Assembly: GCA_029706075.1 (NCBI GenBank)
Contig: JAINUG010000386.1
Coordinates: 420,498-484,497, forward strand
DNA from: Aldrovandia affinis
Lineage: Eukaryota; Chordata; Actinopteri; Notacanthiformes; Halosauridae
Length of the DNA stretch: 64,000 bases
Direction: 5' to 3'
The notes beneath the pieces were generated by a model. That model ran no database searches, was not told where the DNA came from, and was given only the letters and a program-made list of their open reading frames with translations. The translations under genes were made by a program, and so were the position numbers. Positions within the stretch are counted from its first letter, which is position 1; every line of letters starts with the position of its first letter. Of this stretch, positions 1 through 11,490 are shown piece after piece.

Positions 1-160
1 ATTAGGAAAATATGCTTTACAGAAACATTAATAGATTTAATTATTATTATTACTATCATCAAATTCGATTTCAGGTTAAGTGGAGTGGAGAATTCCAGGA
101 GGGGGCGGGCTCGACGACTGGTGAGGAGGTGGAGCAGTGCAGGATTACTGTCACCAACAA

Positions 161-418
161 ATATATCGTCACCTTCTTAAAATAATGGCCGGAGTCATAT
201 TTTCTAGTTTTTCAAAAAACAGAATAAACTGAATCAAATATAGAATATATGATATTTATTAATCATTTCACACAAAAAGGTTATGACAATATATGACTAT
301 TGACATACAAATAATGCTGTCTGTCAATTATGTAACATAAGAGGATTAGATTACTTAGGCCAATTTACGAACATGCCGTTGTGACTTAGGCCATTATTTT
401 AAGAAGGTGACGATATAT
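161..418. mobile_element. Palindromic MITE with 30-bp perfect terminal inverted repeats
   Basis: Bases 161-190 and 389-418 are perfect reverse complements over 30 nt; the arms read ATATATCGTCACCTTCTTAA and on to AATGGCC. Similarity weakens further in (GGCCGGAGTCATA on the left against GGCCTAAGTCACA on the right). The interior is AT-rich and non-coding. This is the layout of a small non-autonomous DNA transposon. The superfamily is not clear: the outermost TATA could include a TA target duplication, but I cannot separate it from the repeat itself. Confidence 0.75.
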
Positions 419-1077
419 CAAAAGCTGGTAATGATAGTGAGCCTATTGCAATCAACCTTATCAGCAAGATTAAATATTTTGCTAACATTGTTTTTCATTG
501 TTTCATGCTGACTATATCAGAACTATGTTGAACTGATTATTGAATGGTTCCTCACTATGTTAGACTCGATTATATACTAGCTATACTCACATCAAATACA
601 ACCACCTGTACTAATTTCTATGATCCCCAGACCAGAAAGAACCTGCCAATTGAAAGTGTGAGTCTGGAATCCCTGACCAATGAGTTGGGAGTTGAAGATG
701 GCCAAGTGGAGAGGTAGTCAGCATGCAAGGCAGATAATAACATGGCACGGCAGGCTGCATTACAAAATGTTATAGATAGCATAACTGTCCCACACTGAAC
801 ACAGGCTGGTTCTGGTTCTGCCGATCCGGTCTCGCGGTGAGAAGAGAACCATGTCTCTCTGGTGGCAGCAGTGAGTTGTCTTTCTGTAAGCACAGATTCT
901 CACCCGCTGTGATGAGGCAGGCCTGGGTCTGTGAGAGGGGACAGTGACCCCCCCCCGTCTTCCTCTGTTATGTCCTGTCCCTACACCGTCCCCATAGCCC
1001 CATGTTTATACTGCATTTCTGCATAATAAGAATACGATTTTTATAGCCATAAAATAGTTGAGGGGTGGATCGATTCA
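419..1077. other. No gene recognised
   Basis: AT-rich DNA with a more GC-rich part from about 640 to 900. A minus-strand reading frame of 91 codons at 618-893 has no motif I recognise and no partner, so I do not call it a gene. Confidence 0.5.
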
Positions 1078-1085
1078 GACGGAGC

Positions 1086-1230
1086 CATAGGCGTAGCGTG
1101 GGGGGTGCTACTCCCCCCCCTGGTCCGCGAAATAAATAAACTGGTCTCAGCTTTCTCTCGCGTGTACCCCCCCGTCCGCGGAAAATGAAACCAGTGAAAG
1201 GTTGGGCACCGTTACTGCGCTACGCCACTG
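1086..1230. mobile_element. Small hAT-like MITE
   Basis: The left end CATAGGCGTAGCG and the right end CGCTACGCCACTG are inverted repeats, and their consensus resembles CAGTGGCGTAGCG. The flanking octamers GACGGAGC (1078-1085) and GGCAGAGC (1231-1238) agree at 6 of 8 positions, as expected for an old hAT 8-bp target duplication. The body is 145 bp with C-runs and no coding capacity. A relative of this end appears near 20667. Confidence 0.6.
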
Positions 1231-1373
1231 GGCAGAGCACTACTGAAGGCCTAGGTGTGAAATGCACAGCCCGCCACTGTATTTGCACAATGATTGACAG
1301 AGTGACTGATGAGAACAGAGAAATGTACCTGCTTGTTGATTTTTATGTGAACTGACTTGCAGACAATTGTTCC

Positions 1374-2432
1374 ATGAAGAATAGATTATTGTTAATGTCT
1401 AGTACTTGCAGTTTAACTCAAATAGTATCTATGCCTACAAGAGTGGTTGTTAGTAAGGGTGGTGTTTTATCTTCTTCCTGCATAGATCATATTTACACTA
1501 ATGTGCCAGATATCTGTTCCATAGCTTTGTCCCTCCCAGTTGGATTCAGTGACCATAACCTTATTGCAGTGTCCAGAAGAACCAAAGTTCCAAAAGCCAG
1601 AATTAAGATAATTAGTGCTCGGTCTTACAAGCTCTTTAGTGAGGATGCATTCTTAGATGACATTAATAAGGTTACATTGTCTAAGGTTTGTGATGTGTCT
1701 GACTGAGGTAGCTTTGAAGATGTTTATGGAATTCTTTGAGACTATAGCTAATAAACACACACCAATGAGGAAGTTTACTGTAAGGTCTAAAGGTGCACCC
1801 TGGTTGAACAAGCATTTAATTAATTTAATGAAACAAAGAGACCAAGCCAAAAATGTTTATATGACCTCTGGCTCAGCTAGTGAAAGAAAAGTATATTGCA
1901 CACTACGAAATCAAGTTACTAAACTGAACAGAGAGAAAAAGAGAGAACACTATCAACAAAGACTAAGAGAAGCTCAGCATGATGGTAAAAAGTTGTGGAA
2001 TGTGCTGAATAATATAATGGGTAGACAGTCTAATATACATCCATCCTGCATTGAATCTGATGGTGTGCTTATAACCAAACCATTGGACATGGCAAATTAT
2101 GTTAACAACTACTTTGTTGAAAAGGTTAATAAATTACGGTGTAATATGGATATGGAAAACAATTGTAAATCATGCACACTGATTGATAATCATATTATGA
2201 AAGGCAAAACTTGTAAGTTTGAGTTCAAGAAATTGTTGAGGTTGAGAAATTGTTACGCTCCATTTCTGTTGATAACTGTGCCGGTACAGACTGCCTCGAT
2301 GGTAGATTATTAAGAACAGCAGCTATGTACATATCAACTCCTATCTGCCATTTATTCAATGCCTGTCTGTCCAGTGGGATATGTCCAAAACTCTGGAAAG
2401 AAGGAAAAATTATCCCCATAATAAAAAAATAA
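1374..2432 (+). pseudogene. LINE endonuclease C-terminus and linker, broken
   Basis: Three overlapping frames carry one former reading frame. 1374-1706 holds the end of the APE-like endonuclease, with a DHIYTNVPD segment and the SDHNLI motif (the catalytic His region). 1657-2313 carries the basic linker between endonuclease and RT (PWLNKHLINLMKQRDQAKNV, then the KLWNVLNNIMGR region). 2250-2432 has the start of the RT fingers (KLWKEGKIIPIIKK). At least two frameshifts occur, near 1680 and 2250, so no functional protein can be made. These enzymes nick the target DNA to prime LINE insertion. Confidence 0.8.
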
Positions 2433-2531
2433 AAACTTACTTTGAATGGTCAGAATAGTAGACCAATTACAATTTTATCCATTATCAGTAAACTACTTGA
2501 AAAAATTGTAGTCAAATAGTTTCAAGTTTAT

Positions 2532-3753
2532 TTGACAGAGAACAATTTGATAAATAATGTCCAACATGGCTATAGAGAAGGGCATTCCACAGGCACAGCA
2601 CTGGTAAACATGGCTTATGATTGGCTAATGGGAATCGATAATGGTTTGCTATCAGGTGCTATTTTATTAGATTTCAGTTCAGCATTTGATCTTGTTGACC
2701 ATAAGTTATTGATTGATAAACTGAAGTGTTATGGATTTGGTTTTATGGCTGTTTCTTGGCTAGAAAGCTACTTATTTGACAGAACTCAATGTGTATATTT
2801 AAATGGCACACTGTCTAACAGCAAAAGTTTAACATGTGGGGTGCCGCAAGGCAGCTGTCTTGGACCACTTTTATTTTCCATTTTTACAAACGATCTTCCG
2901 CTTGTGACCCAAAAATCCAATTTGGTATTGTATACTGATGACTCCACATTATATTATTCTGCACCTACAATTAGTGAACTTCACTCTGTCCTTTTAAAGG
3001 ACATGGAAGCAGTGTTTGAATGGGTGACTAACAATAGACTGGTTTTAAATACTTCAAAAACAACTAGTATAGTCTTTGGTTCACGGCACAGTATAGCTAA
3101 AAATCCTACGCTTAATTTACAGATTTCAGGGCAAACTATAAAACAAGTTTCTAAGGTAAAACTGTTGGGCATGACTCTTAGTCACACACTTTCCTGGTCT
3201 GATCATATTAACCAAGTAGTTGCAAAGATGGGTAGAAGCATCGCTGCTGTTAGGAAGTGTGCCACCTATCTAACACCTGCTTTATGCAGACAGGTTGTAC
3301 AATCCTTGGTGTTGTGCCATCTTGATTATTGTTGTGTTATTTGGGCTTCTGCACCTAAGTCGGAAATTACAAACTGCACAGAACAGGGCAGCAAGACTTG
3401 CTCTTGATTGTCCCTATAGATCTAGTGTTGACCAAATGCATTCTCGCCTTAGATGGCCTAAAGTTATTAATAGGTTCTCTATCAGTTTATTGTTATTTAT
3501 TAGAAATATTATTTTCACCCAGTATCCTACAGCTTTTGCTAATCGAATTGGTCATAGTTCTGATGTTCATCAGTACAGTACTAGAATCTCAACTCAAGGA
3601 TTACTTACATTACCACGTCCAAGAACTAACGCAATGAAAAGCACTGTACTATATAGGGCTATTTCTTTATGGAATACTCTTCCTTTGAATGTTAGAAACA
3701 TGCCAAGAAAGGAAGCATTTAAAAGACATGTAAAACTACTTCTGCGTGCTTGA
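2532..3753 (+). pseudogene. LINE reverse transcriptase, broken near its end
   Basis: The long frame 2532-3407 holds RT motifs in order: QHGYREGHSTGTAL, LLDFSSAFDLVDHKLL (catalytic Asp), GVPQGSCLGPLLFS, and the active site as YTDDS rather than the usual YADD, then KLLGMTL. A frameshift near 3390 moves coding to 3295-3753, which carries the conserved C-terminal region (AQNRAARLALDCPYRSS, then SLWNTLPLNVRNM). The stretch before 2532 contains a stop (CCAATTACAATTTTATCCAT region), so the RT has lost its start. RT copies the element RNA at the nick. The element is inactive. Confidence 0.88.
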
Positions 3754-4025
3754 GAGTTACTGTTGTCTTTTACCATTATTGCCTTGTAATAATTACTGTG
3801 GATTTTATTGTTTTCTTCCCCCTTTTAAAAAAAAATATTGTAACTGTATTTGTGTATTATTGTAACCTGCGTATTTTACTATTAACTATGTGAACTTTGA
3901 CTTTTATTGTAACTTGAGTATCTTTACTGTTGTAACTTGAATATTTTATAAGGACCCCAGGAATACTAGCCTGTCGTTTGCGCGTCGGCTAATGGGGATC
4001 CTGAATAAACAATAAACAATAAACA

Positions 4026-4369
4026 AACAATTCCCACAGGCACATGCAACTGCTTTCCATCCTCATAATAATGTAAATACTTTGATGTTTGTCTCATGCC
4101 TGCCCCAACTCTTAATTGTGCTTATGTCCTGTTTCTTATGATGTTGCTGTTGTGCATATTTTTGTGCTTTTTAAAAAGATATGCTTGATGTTATTTATTG
4201 CCTTATGCCTTTCCATTGCATTGTGTTTACCTCCTCCTGTCCCTGTTATTCCTGCTGTCTTTTCTGCCTTGTGCTTTTGCTATTTGCTGTATGTAACTCT
4301 GCGCTGAAGAGTCTGCTTGTCTAATTCAGTGTTGAATGTTCTGTCTATCAATATTTATATATATATATA
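4026..4369. other. No gene recognised
   Basis: T-rich DNA between two LINE tails; a TA run lies at 4353-4371. The 63-codon plus frame at 4116-4307 is leucine/cysteine-rich low-complexity sequence without a recognisable domain. Confidence 0.4.
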
Positions 4370-4500
4370 TATTTTTTTTTTAATCCCCTCCCCTTTCCTC
4401 TCAAGAGGCTAATTACCTCTTGTCAGGCCGTCCTTCTAAATAAGAATTTGTTCTTAAGTGACCTGCCTGGCTAAATAAAGATTAAATAAATAAAAATACA
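4370..4500 (+). repeat. LINE 3' end fragment
   Basis: CTAAATAAGAATTTGTTCTT followed by a CTGGCTAAATAAAGATTAAA tail is the 3' terminus of a LINE family widespread in teleosts. Only the tail is present. The AAATAAA repeats mark the insertion end. Confidence 0.6.
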
Positions 4501-4689
4501 ACAGTCAGCGAAAAAGACACAGCCAGCAAAAGATCAGGCGAGTGCTCCCACAGCCAATCACACCAATGGTGAAAGACGAGGGGACCGATGATACAGTCAA
4601 ACGGCTGTGCCAGCGCAGCAGTGAGGGACTTAGCACAGGAGAGCACAGGCAGCTACTTGCTCCTCTGGCTAAGTTCTAGTATGTGTTAG

Positions 4690-6055
4690 CAGCTAAAGAC
4701 AAGGACTGCACCCACAAATCCATTGTCCAGCATCACATTGAAACTGGCTCAGCAGCCCCTATTGGACAGCAAGTGAAACAACTGCCCCTGGCTAAATGTT
4801 AGGAAGCGGAGGCAAAGATCAGTGAGATGGCAGCTGCAGGCATCATACAGCCCTCCGACAGCCCCTGGGTTTCCCCTGCCATGCTGGTTCATAATAAAGA
4901 TGGGTCCCTGTGGTTCTGCATTGACTACTGTCACCTGAATGACATCACCAGCAAAGACTCATATCCACGCATATTGGTGATGCCCTGACTCTGTAGCCAG
5001 CTCCACATGGTTCAGCGCACTGGATCTCCAAAGCAGTTACTGGCAAGTTCCCCTCTCCCCATCAGCTAGACCATAGACGGTCTTCACTATCGGCTGGAGA
5101 TTATGGGAATTCAATATCATGCAATTCAGGTTATGCAACAGTCCAGTCACATTCAAATGACTGATGGAGAAGGTACTATAGCCAGTTCCAGCTGCAGAAT
5201 GTGTAGTGTATTTAGACAACATTCTGGTCTATGCCCCCACCTACACTGCTGCACTAAACAACCTGCAAAAAGTGTTTGAACATATAGCTAAAGCTTACGC
5301 CCGAACCCGGCTAAGTGCAGCCTCTTCAGCTGGCAGACCAGCTTCCTGGGGCATGTCATGAGCGAGAGGAGAGTCTCCACCGACCCAGTGAAAGTGCAGG
5401 CAGTGGAAAAGTGGCCGTCTCCAACATCAACGGGGGAGGTGCGTAGCTTCCTGAACCTAGCCTCATACTACCAGAGGTTAATTATGAGGTTTGGCAACAT
5501 TGCCCGCCCCCTGGCACCAGCTGACTGAAAAGTGACTGCGGTTTAGTCTTCAGCTAGCCAAGAAGTTCGCTGGCTAGAAGCTCTGCAGGAGTTTAACTTA
5601 AAAAAATAGCACCATGCAGGAGCGAAACAACTGAATGCTGTCACACTGTCCTGCCACCCCTTCTGCACTGAAGCCTGCCATCACTGCGAGCTGGGCGAGG
5701 AAAAAGATGCAAGAAGAGGCCAAAGCTGTGCTGCTGCTGCCATGCTTGACACCACCACCCCAATGGTGATAGTTGACCTAACACCATCTTAAGTCCACGC
5801 AGCCCAGGAGGGAGACGAAGAGGTTGGCCCAGTGCTTCAGTGGCTAAGAACAGGGATGAGGCCTGGTCATTCCACTCTCTCTCCCTTCTCTCCAGCATCA
5901 AGCAGCTGGAGAACCAGTGGGGCTCCCTACACTTCCACGATAACCTGCTGTACTGCCGCTGGTCAGACCCAGCTTGGGGTGTTGTCCATCTCCAACTCAT
6001 CACCCCTCTCCAGCTATGGTCCACCGTACTGCAACTGGTTTCAATTTGTAATTAA
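4690..6055 (+). pseudogene. Ty3/gypsy pol remnant: RT, RNase H edge, H2C2 region
   Basis: Broken plus-strand translation shows gypsy RT: HIETG (about 4735), then SPAMLVHNKDGSLWFCIDY with HLNDITSKDSYP following (4870-4970), and later FLGHVMSERRVSTDP with VRSFLNLASYYQRLI (about 5345-5480). Coding then jumps to WLEALQEFNL and a KQLNAVTLS segment, the remnant of the usual NADALSR end of RNase H, so most of RNase H is deleted near 5530. At 5820-6050 comes the H2C2-side segment (GSLHFHDNLLYCRW, then HLQLITP). Many stops and frameshifts. The matching integrase lies at 20366-21430. Confidence 0.82.
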
Positions 6056-6699
6056 ATTAATAATTACAATTAAATTACAATATTAATAGTTAATTTGTCT
6101 TAATCAGATCACAACATTATATATTTAATTAATACCAAATCTATAATATTGATGACCTAACTAAGGGGTTGAAGGCATCAAGGAGTTCTTTATTAGAAGA
6201 CTTTGGCTCAATTCAATACAAGTGCAACATTAAGACAGACAACCTTGTAGAAAAATAATATGACATTTATTGAACATAACGTATGAAAATAGCAAAGCAC
6301 AATTCAATACATTAATTAACAACAACTGTATATGTGAATGCGTGTATGTATCTGTATGTGTGTGTGGCGCGTCTGTGAGCAACCTTGATGAGGCACGTGG
6401 CTGTGCCTGCGTGTGTGTGTGTGTGTGTGTGTGTGTTCTCTAGCGTGTGCGTGGGTCGCACGCATGTGCGTGCATGATTTAACCACGTGAGCATCGAAAA
6501 TAAAGAAACAAGATAGAGAAACAAGATGGAGGGAAGTTTGAATCTAGGTTGGAACCAAGGTTAAATAAAAGATGGAGCTTACTGTGCACACCAGAATAAC
6601 TGGCGTTATTGTGTATTTTGAGATCGGAATGCCAGGTTAGAAGACAACAGTACATGCAAGACCTGGGTCTATGGGTGGTGTATTTTATCACTAACACAG
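6056..6699 (-). other. Non-coding DNA; possible 3' UTR of the minus-strand exon
   Basis: AT-rich DNA with a (TG)n microsatellite at about 6410-6436. Read on the minus strand and skipping the hAT insertion (6708-18374), this follows the decayed exon at 18767-20315. An AATAAA lies on the minus strand near 6250, so it could be that gene's 3' UTR. This is inference from order only. Confidence 0.3.
6410..6436. repeat. (GT)n microsatellite
   Basis: About 13 uninterrupted GT units, flanked by degenerate TGTG sequence. Confidence 0.95.
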
Positions 6700-6707
6700 G
6701 CAGTCAG
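6700..6707. repeat. Left 8-bp target site duplication of the hAT element
   Basis: GCAGTCAG, identical to 18375-18382. Eight bases is the hAT signature length. Confidence 0.88.
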
Positions 6708-6744
6708 CAGAGATGCGGACTTGAGTCATTGTGACATTGTGACT

Positions 6745-7013
6745 TTTTTTGTCTGATTTTCTCCAATTTTCTCCCAATTTGGTAGCCAATTAGACCCGCT
6801 ATTTTATGTCAATCCCCCCTAGTAATGTGAGTTCGCTGCCATAGTCCTGCGACCGGTAGTGACGAAGGAGAAGTAACGCCTCCTCCGAGACAGCACTCGC
6901 CAAGCCGTCGACCATAACCCGGTACTACAATTCCCTGGCGAGATGGGGAATTGAACCCCGGTCTCCGTGGCCAGCGTCGGACGTTGTAACCACTGCACCA
7001 CGCGGGAGGCCCT
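6745..7013 (-). mobile_element. tRNA-derived SINE
   Basis: On the minus strand the 5' head GGCCTCCCGCGTGGTGCAGT carries a tRNA-like A box (GTGGTGCAGTGG) and, about 40 nt on, a B box (GGTTCAATTCC), the internal pol III promoter. The body ends in TTGGGAGAAAATTGGAGAAA. The GAGTCA-ACTT sequences on the two sides of the insertion are alike, perhaps a diverged target duplication. A related head lies inside the palindrome at 37436-37530. Confidence 0.82.
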
Positions 7014-7457
7014 CGAGTCACTGTTTTGATGACTTTTGACTTGACAGAAAATAAATGACTTGAGACTCGACTTGGACTTGGAAGTTAAAGACTCGTGATT
7101 TGACTTGACTTGAAACATGATGATTCGAATGAGTTGTTTGTGTTCATTTTATGTTTTTAGTTTAAATGTTATATTAAATATTAAAATGTTCAACGTTGTT
7201 AATAACATTACCCAGTATGCGAGCGCACACTGGGAATTGCATTGTCATGATTGGATGACTACCCTGTCAGTCAAGCTCTTTGCTACCTGTTGTTATTTTA
7301 TTTCAACGAGAAGCACTTGTTACACCCTCCCGCTCTAGACTATTTCAGAAATAGTATTTCTGGTTACACACACAATATGATCAGATCCGATCATTATGGC
7401 GGCCGTGACTGTACCAAGAGTCATCACTTTCGGCTTGGAAAAAGGTGAATTGCTGAA

Positions 7458-7533
7458 TGCAAGATTTGCTCATCCAAGATTTCTGACAGCCAGACTACAA
7501 CATCAAACTTTGTTCATCATTTGAAGACTCATT
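7458..7533 (+). pseudogene. BED zinc-finger fragment of hAT transposase
   Basis: Translation gives CKICSSKISDSQTTTSNFVH followed by HLKTHS, the CX2C...HX4H spacing of a BED-type DNA-binding finger. In hAT transposases this sits at the N-terminus and binds the element ends. It is followed by about 330 bp without transposase similarity, so the central catalytic region is missing. Confidence 0.82.
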
Positions 7534-7859
7534 CGGATCAGGAAGTGTCTGTGAGGGCTGATGTTAGCTAAATCTGCACAGAAGGTCTATTTAGCCAGGG
7601 GCACAGATTCATAGTCGTCCTATTGTCTTGACGACTAAAAAATTAAGGACGACCTTTGATTTCGAATTTGAATTTTGGATATTATTTTTTTAATTGGCTA
7701 TTTCTATTTTACACTCACATCATAACACACACGTCATGCACGGATATTCAAAAATATTTCCAAAGTTCCAAATGGGAAAAGTTAGTTAGCTAGCCTTTGC
7801 AGTGGGCAGGGTTGTCTCTCATTTTGGGATGCAAATAGGAACACCCTTCCTGCACTTTT

Positions 7860-8012
7860 TCCAGTTGTAATGAGAGCGCTTGCAGTGCCAGCATCAAGCG
7901 CCCCAGTTGAGAGAGTCTTTAGCCATGGTGTAATCATTATGAGGCAACATCGTGCTCGGATCAGAGACAAAACCCTTTCAAATCTCATATTTTATAAATG
8001 CAACAATTTGTA
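7860..8012 (+). pseudogene. hAT transposase C-terminal dimerisation domain
   Basis: Translation reads LAVPASSAPVERVFSHG, then IIMRQHRARI and LSNLIFYKCN, the hATC signature (P-A-S-S-A-x-x-E-R-x-F-S, then R-x-R). It ends shortly before the gypsy sequence begins near 8043. The domain makes the transposase multimerise. The DDE region between the BED finger and this domain is deleted. Confidence 0.88.
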
Positions 8013-8046
8013 AAAAGGGAATGTTTATGAATGAACTACGTACGTC

Positions 8047-8217
8047 ACTCCCCGGGGGAATTCCCCAGATGGCTATGCCGGTCCGTCGAAACCCAGTTCT
8101 CCCGCCTCTGGTAGAAAGATGGAGGATTCGGAGGGTAAATCTAAGTTTGTGTGCAATTATTGCAAGAAGCCAGGTCACGTCGTGGCTGATTGTTATGCCC
8201 TGAGGAGGAAAAAATAA
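8047..8217 (+). pseudogene. Gag C-terminus with CCHC zinc knuckle
   Basis: Open from the 5' junction, it reads KSKFVCNYCKKPGHVVADCY: a CX2CX4HX4C knuckle that binds genomic RNA in the particle. The frame ends at TAA (8215-8217); about seven codons on, the same frame leads into the protease. The capsid part of gag is absent because the element is 5'-truncated. One knuckle is visible. Confidence 0.85.
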
Positions 8218-8238
8218 TCTTCAAAAGGGGTTGCTCTT

Positions 8239-8698
8239 GTGAACACATCTTTGCCTGAGCTTGAACTTGGCGGTATATTACCCCTTAATAACGATAGTGC
8301 TCTTAAGGATTTTGCACCGTTCATTATGGACGGTTCTGTGTCGTTGGCTGACGATCCTGGGGTTTCAAAGCCAGTTAGGATACTGAGAGACACCGGAGCG
8401 GCACAGTCGTTTATTTTGGAGGATATTTTGCCCCTGTCTGAGAGGTCATCCATAGGCACAAGTGTCCTTGTGCAGGGTCTTGAAATGGGTTACCTTAACG
8501 TTCCATTACATGGCATTCTGATTCGGATCTCGTGATTGGTCACATTGCTGTAGGTGTGAGACCCAGTCTTCCTGTTGAGGGAGTGTCCTTCATTCTGGGG
8601 AACGATTTAGCAGGAGGCAGAGTTTTGGCTAGTCCTGAGGTAACTCCTGGCCCGCTTGTCAATGCGTCTCGTGATGTTCCCTTAACGCTTATGACTTA
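8239..8698 (+). pseudogene. Retroviral-type aspartic protease
   Basis: At about 8380-8412 the frame reads RILRDTGAAQSFIL, the DTG active-site motif followed by the usual hydrophobic stretch. After a stop near 8535, another frame carries VGVRPSLPVEGVSFILGNDL, the conserved ILGxD flap/C-terminal region. The protease cuts the gag-pol polyprotein. It is interrupted by at least one frameshift and closes with TAA at about 8698, just before the integrase N-terminus. Confidence 0.85.
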
Positions 8699-8731
8699 AG
8701 TGACTCATTCTTTGGGAAGCTGGAGCATGGA

Positions 8732-10381
8732 GTGCAGACAACCCCTACTGGGGCAGACAAAGCGCTTGCAGATGTCGACGAGCTCGAGAAGCTGTCTCTG
8801 GCGCAAGAACAGTTGATAGTGGAGCAGAAGAGAGACACAGATATTTCCTCTCTCTTTGAGAGTGCAATTCCCGAGGTGGAAGTTTCATCAGTGTCCACTG
8901 GGTATTTTGTCAGGGGCGGAGTACTGATGCGTAAATGGAGAGCAGTTGACGCTTCAGTTCACGACGACTGGTGCACTGTCCATCAAATTGTAGTTCCATC
9001 TGCTTACCGCAAGGAGATACTTGGCCTTGCTCATGATAGCTGCCTTGCTGGACATTAGGCATGAACAAGACCTATGACTGTGTGCTGAAGCACTTCTTTT
9101 GGCCTGGGTTGAAAAAAGACGTTGCCAGATACTGCCAAACTTTCCCTGTGTGCCAGCTTACGGGGAAACCGAATACGAAAATTTCCCCAGCCCCGTTACT
9201 TAAGGGGACTTATTGATTGCGTTGGTCTGTTACCATGGACTAGGACGGGTAACCAGTATCTGCTCACTGTAATGTGCGCGTCTACCCATTTTCCCGAGGC
9301 GATTCCATTGCGGAAGATAACGGCGCCGGTTGTCGTGAAAGCACTCGTTACATTTTTTTCCTTGTTTGGGCTACCTAAGACTTCAATCTGATCAGGGATC
9401 GAACTTTATGTCAAAGGTTTTTGCACAAGTTCTGGAGCAGCTTGCGATTAAACACTGTACTTTGAGTGCTTACCATCCCGAGTCACAGGGTGCACTTGAG
9501 CGTTTTCATCAGACACTCAAGAATATGTTGCGTGCGTACTGCCTGGAATTTGAAAAGGACTGGGACGAAGGCGTTCATTTAATGCTTTTTGCAGTACGGG
9601 AGGTTGTTCAGGAATCTCTTGGCTTCAGCCCTGCTGAATTAGTTTTCGGACACAAGGTACGCGGTCCTTTAAAGCTACTTAAAGAAAAGTGGTTAGCTGA
9701 CGGAAGTGCCACTAATCTGCTTGATTATGTGTGCAACTTTCGATTTAAACTGCATCGGGCTGGTGAGCTTGCTAGGGAAAATCTCGAGTCCTCACAAAGG
9801 GAGATGAAATCCTGGTTTGATTGGGGCGCCACACTGCGTACTTTCTCGCCAGGTGATAAGGTTTTGGTGTTATTGCCCATCCCGGGGTCTGCATTACAGG
9901 CTCGCTATACGGGGCCATACATAATCGAGCGCCGAGTGGGTGACCGTGACTACCTCATTACCACTCCTGACGGCAGGAAGAAGAATCGCCTTTGTCATGT
10001 CAACATGCTTAAGTTTTACTGGGACCGTCAGGTCGAAGAAAAACATGAGGTGAGGGGCGTGGTGTTGTTTTGCGTTCCTACCTCTCCCTCTGATGAACAT
10101 GAGGGAGACGGGGATGTGGTTATGCCCCCAAAGAGTATAACAGAAGGGAGGTTGCGGAATTCGAAGTTTCTGGAAAATTTGGAGGTACACTTGTCCCATT
10201 TGTCGAACTCTGAAAGAGCCGACATCACTAAACTTATCTTTACGCACATGTCCCTGTTCTCTGATGTGCCTAGTCGCACTCACCTGATAGAACACGACAT
10301 TGACGTGGGTGTTTCTCTTCCAATTAAACAACACCCTTATCGCGTGAACCCAGAGAAACGTGCACAGTTGAAGCTTACAAT
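8732..10381 (+). pseudogene. Integrase lying upstream of RT (Gmr1-type order)
   Basis: 8732-9058 leads to the HHCC finger (LAHDSCLAGH, then CQTFPVCQLTG in another frame, about 9030-9180). The catalytic core shows its three acidic residues in order: D in LIDCVGLLPW (about 9213), D in SDQGSNFMS (about 9395) and E in HPESQGALERFHQ (about 9475-9515). The GPY motif is at YTGPYII (about 9906). Frameshifts lie at about 9058 and 9390. The long frame from 9366 runs past integrase through a linker (DEHEGDGD) into the start of RT, showing that integrase precedes RT in one polyprotein. Integrase inserts the cDNA. Confidence 0.9.
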
Positions 10382-10852
10382 TTGGAGAATAACATTGCTG
10401 AACCCAGTTTGAGCGATTGGAGTTCTCCCTGTCTGTTGGTTAACAAACCTGATGGAACCTTTCATTTTTGCACAGACTATAGGAAGGTTAACATAATCAC
10501 AAAGCCTGATTGTTACCCTCTCCCAAGAATGGATGACTGTGTGGATCGAGTGGGATCTGCTGCCTTTGTTAGCAAATTCGACCTTCTTAAGGGTTATTGG
10601 CAAGTTCCCCTATCTGAGCATGCTAAGGAAATCTCTGCGTTTGTGACACCGGATGACTTCCTGCAGTACACTGTTATGCCGTTCGGGATGAGGAACGCCC
10701 CTGCCACTTTCCAGCGGCTGGTAAATCTTGTGGTGTCTGGGTTGCCAGCTTGTGAGGCTTACCTAGATGATCTTGTGATATACAGTGAATCTTGGCCCCA
10801 GCACGTAGAGCAGATTGAAGCTCTTCTCGATTGCTTGTCTGTGAACTTTTTT
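10382..10852 (+). pseudogene. Reverse transcriptase, N-terminal two thirds
   Basis: The frame shows DWSSPCLLVNKPDGTFHFCT, DYRKVN, FDLLKGYWQVPL (catalytic Asp), TVMPFGMRNAPATFQ and the active site AYLDDLVIYS. Coding stops where the T-rich end of the minus-strand L1 begins (about 10850), at ALLDCLSVN. It resumes near 16600. It overlaps the integrase frame by about 30 nt in another phase, so a frameshift lies near 10390. Confidence 0.92.
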
Positions 10853-11490
10853 TAATTTTTTAATTTTTTTTATTCCCGCCATCCCCCCCCTCTTGGGAGG
10901 TCAACTTTATTTTTGTTTATTTTTTAATATTACAATTTTTTGGCAAAAAAGAGGAGAAAAACATTGTGAAGTCTCTTTGAGGGGGGTTAAAACAACCAAA
11001 CCAATGAACAAACAGACAAAAAACAAAACAAAAACAAGAGTAAACCAACAACAGTGGAGACCTATGGAGAAATGTACAGTATAATAAAGGAGATTAATTA
11101 CAGTGTCCCACCAGGTGACCACCCCCCTCCAACACATACACCTCTTCATATACACGATTGACACATATACACTGATTGAAACACAATGACAAAGGGACAT
11201 AATGAAACAAACATCCAGACAAACCATACAGTACAAATATGACAAAGACATATAAAACAAACCGTCAATAACAAACCAACGCAACTAATTGACACTTCGA
11301 CATACAACTAAAAACAAAGATATCTTAAGACAGGTACTGATTCTCATTACGTATACAGGATTTTTATCCTCGTCACAGACTGAAATTAAGCTGATCAATT
11401 TTTTTAAGATTTACATTTTTGGATTTACCTTTTGCAGAGATTGAGCTGGGCCAAACTAGAGTGGGGAGAGTGACGATAGTGCCTTTTCCT

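Larger units (their letters stand above)
1330..4020 (+). mobile_element. Decayed LINE (CR1/L2/Jockey-like group), 5'-truncated
   Basis: The element starts within the endonuclease (an SDHN motif is visible at about 1548-1560), then has a linker, reverse transcriptase, a C-terminal region, a 3' UTR and a TAATGGGGATCC tail ending in a repeated ATAAACA run at about 4005-4025. Stops and frameshifts separate the pieces. The 3' repeat tail is typical of LINEs that end in short tandem repeats rather than a pure poly(A). I assign the broad group from RT motifs only; the exact clade is uncertain. Confidence 0.85.

Noticed and set aside
618-893. Minus-strand 91-codon frame
   Set aside because: No domain, no homologue I recognise and no partner exon.
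5641-6024. Minus-strand 127-codon frame
   Set aside because: It is antisense to the recognisable plus-strand gypsy pol segment.
9894-10334. Minus-strand 146-codon frame
   Set aside because: It lies antisense to the integrase-RT coding frame, which has clear motifs.
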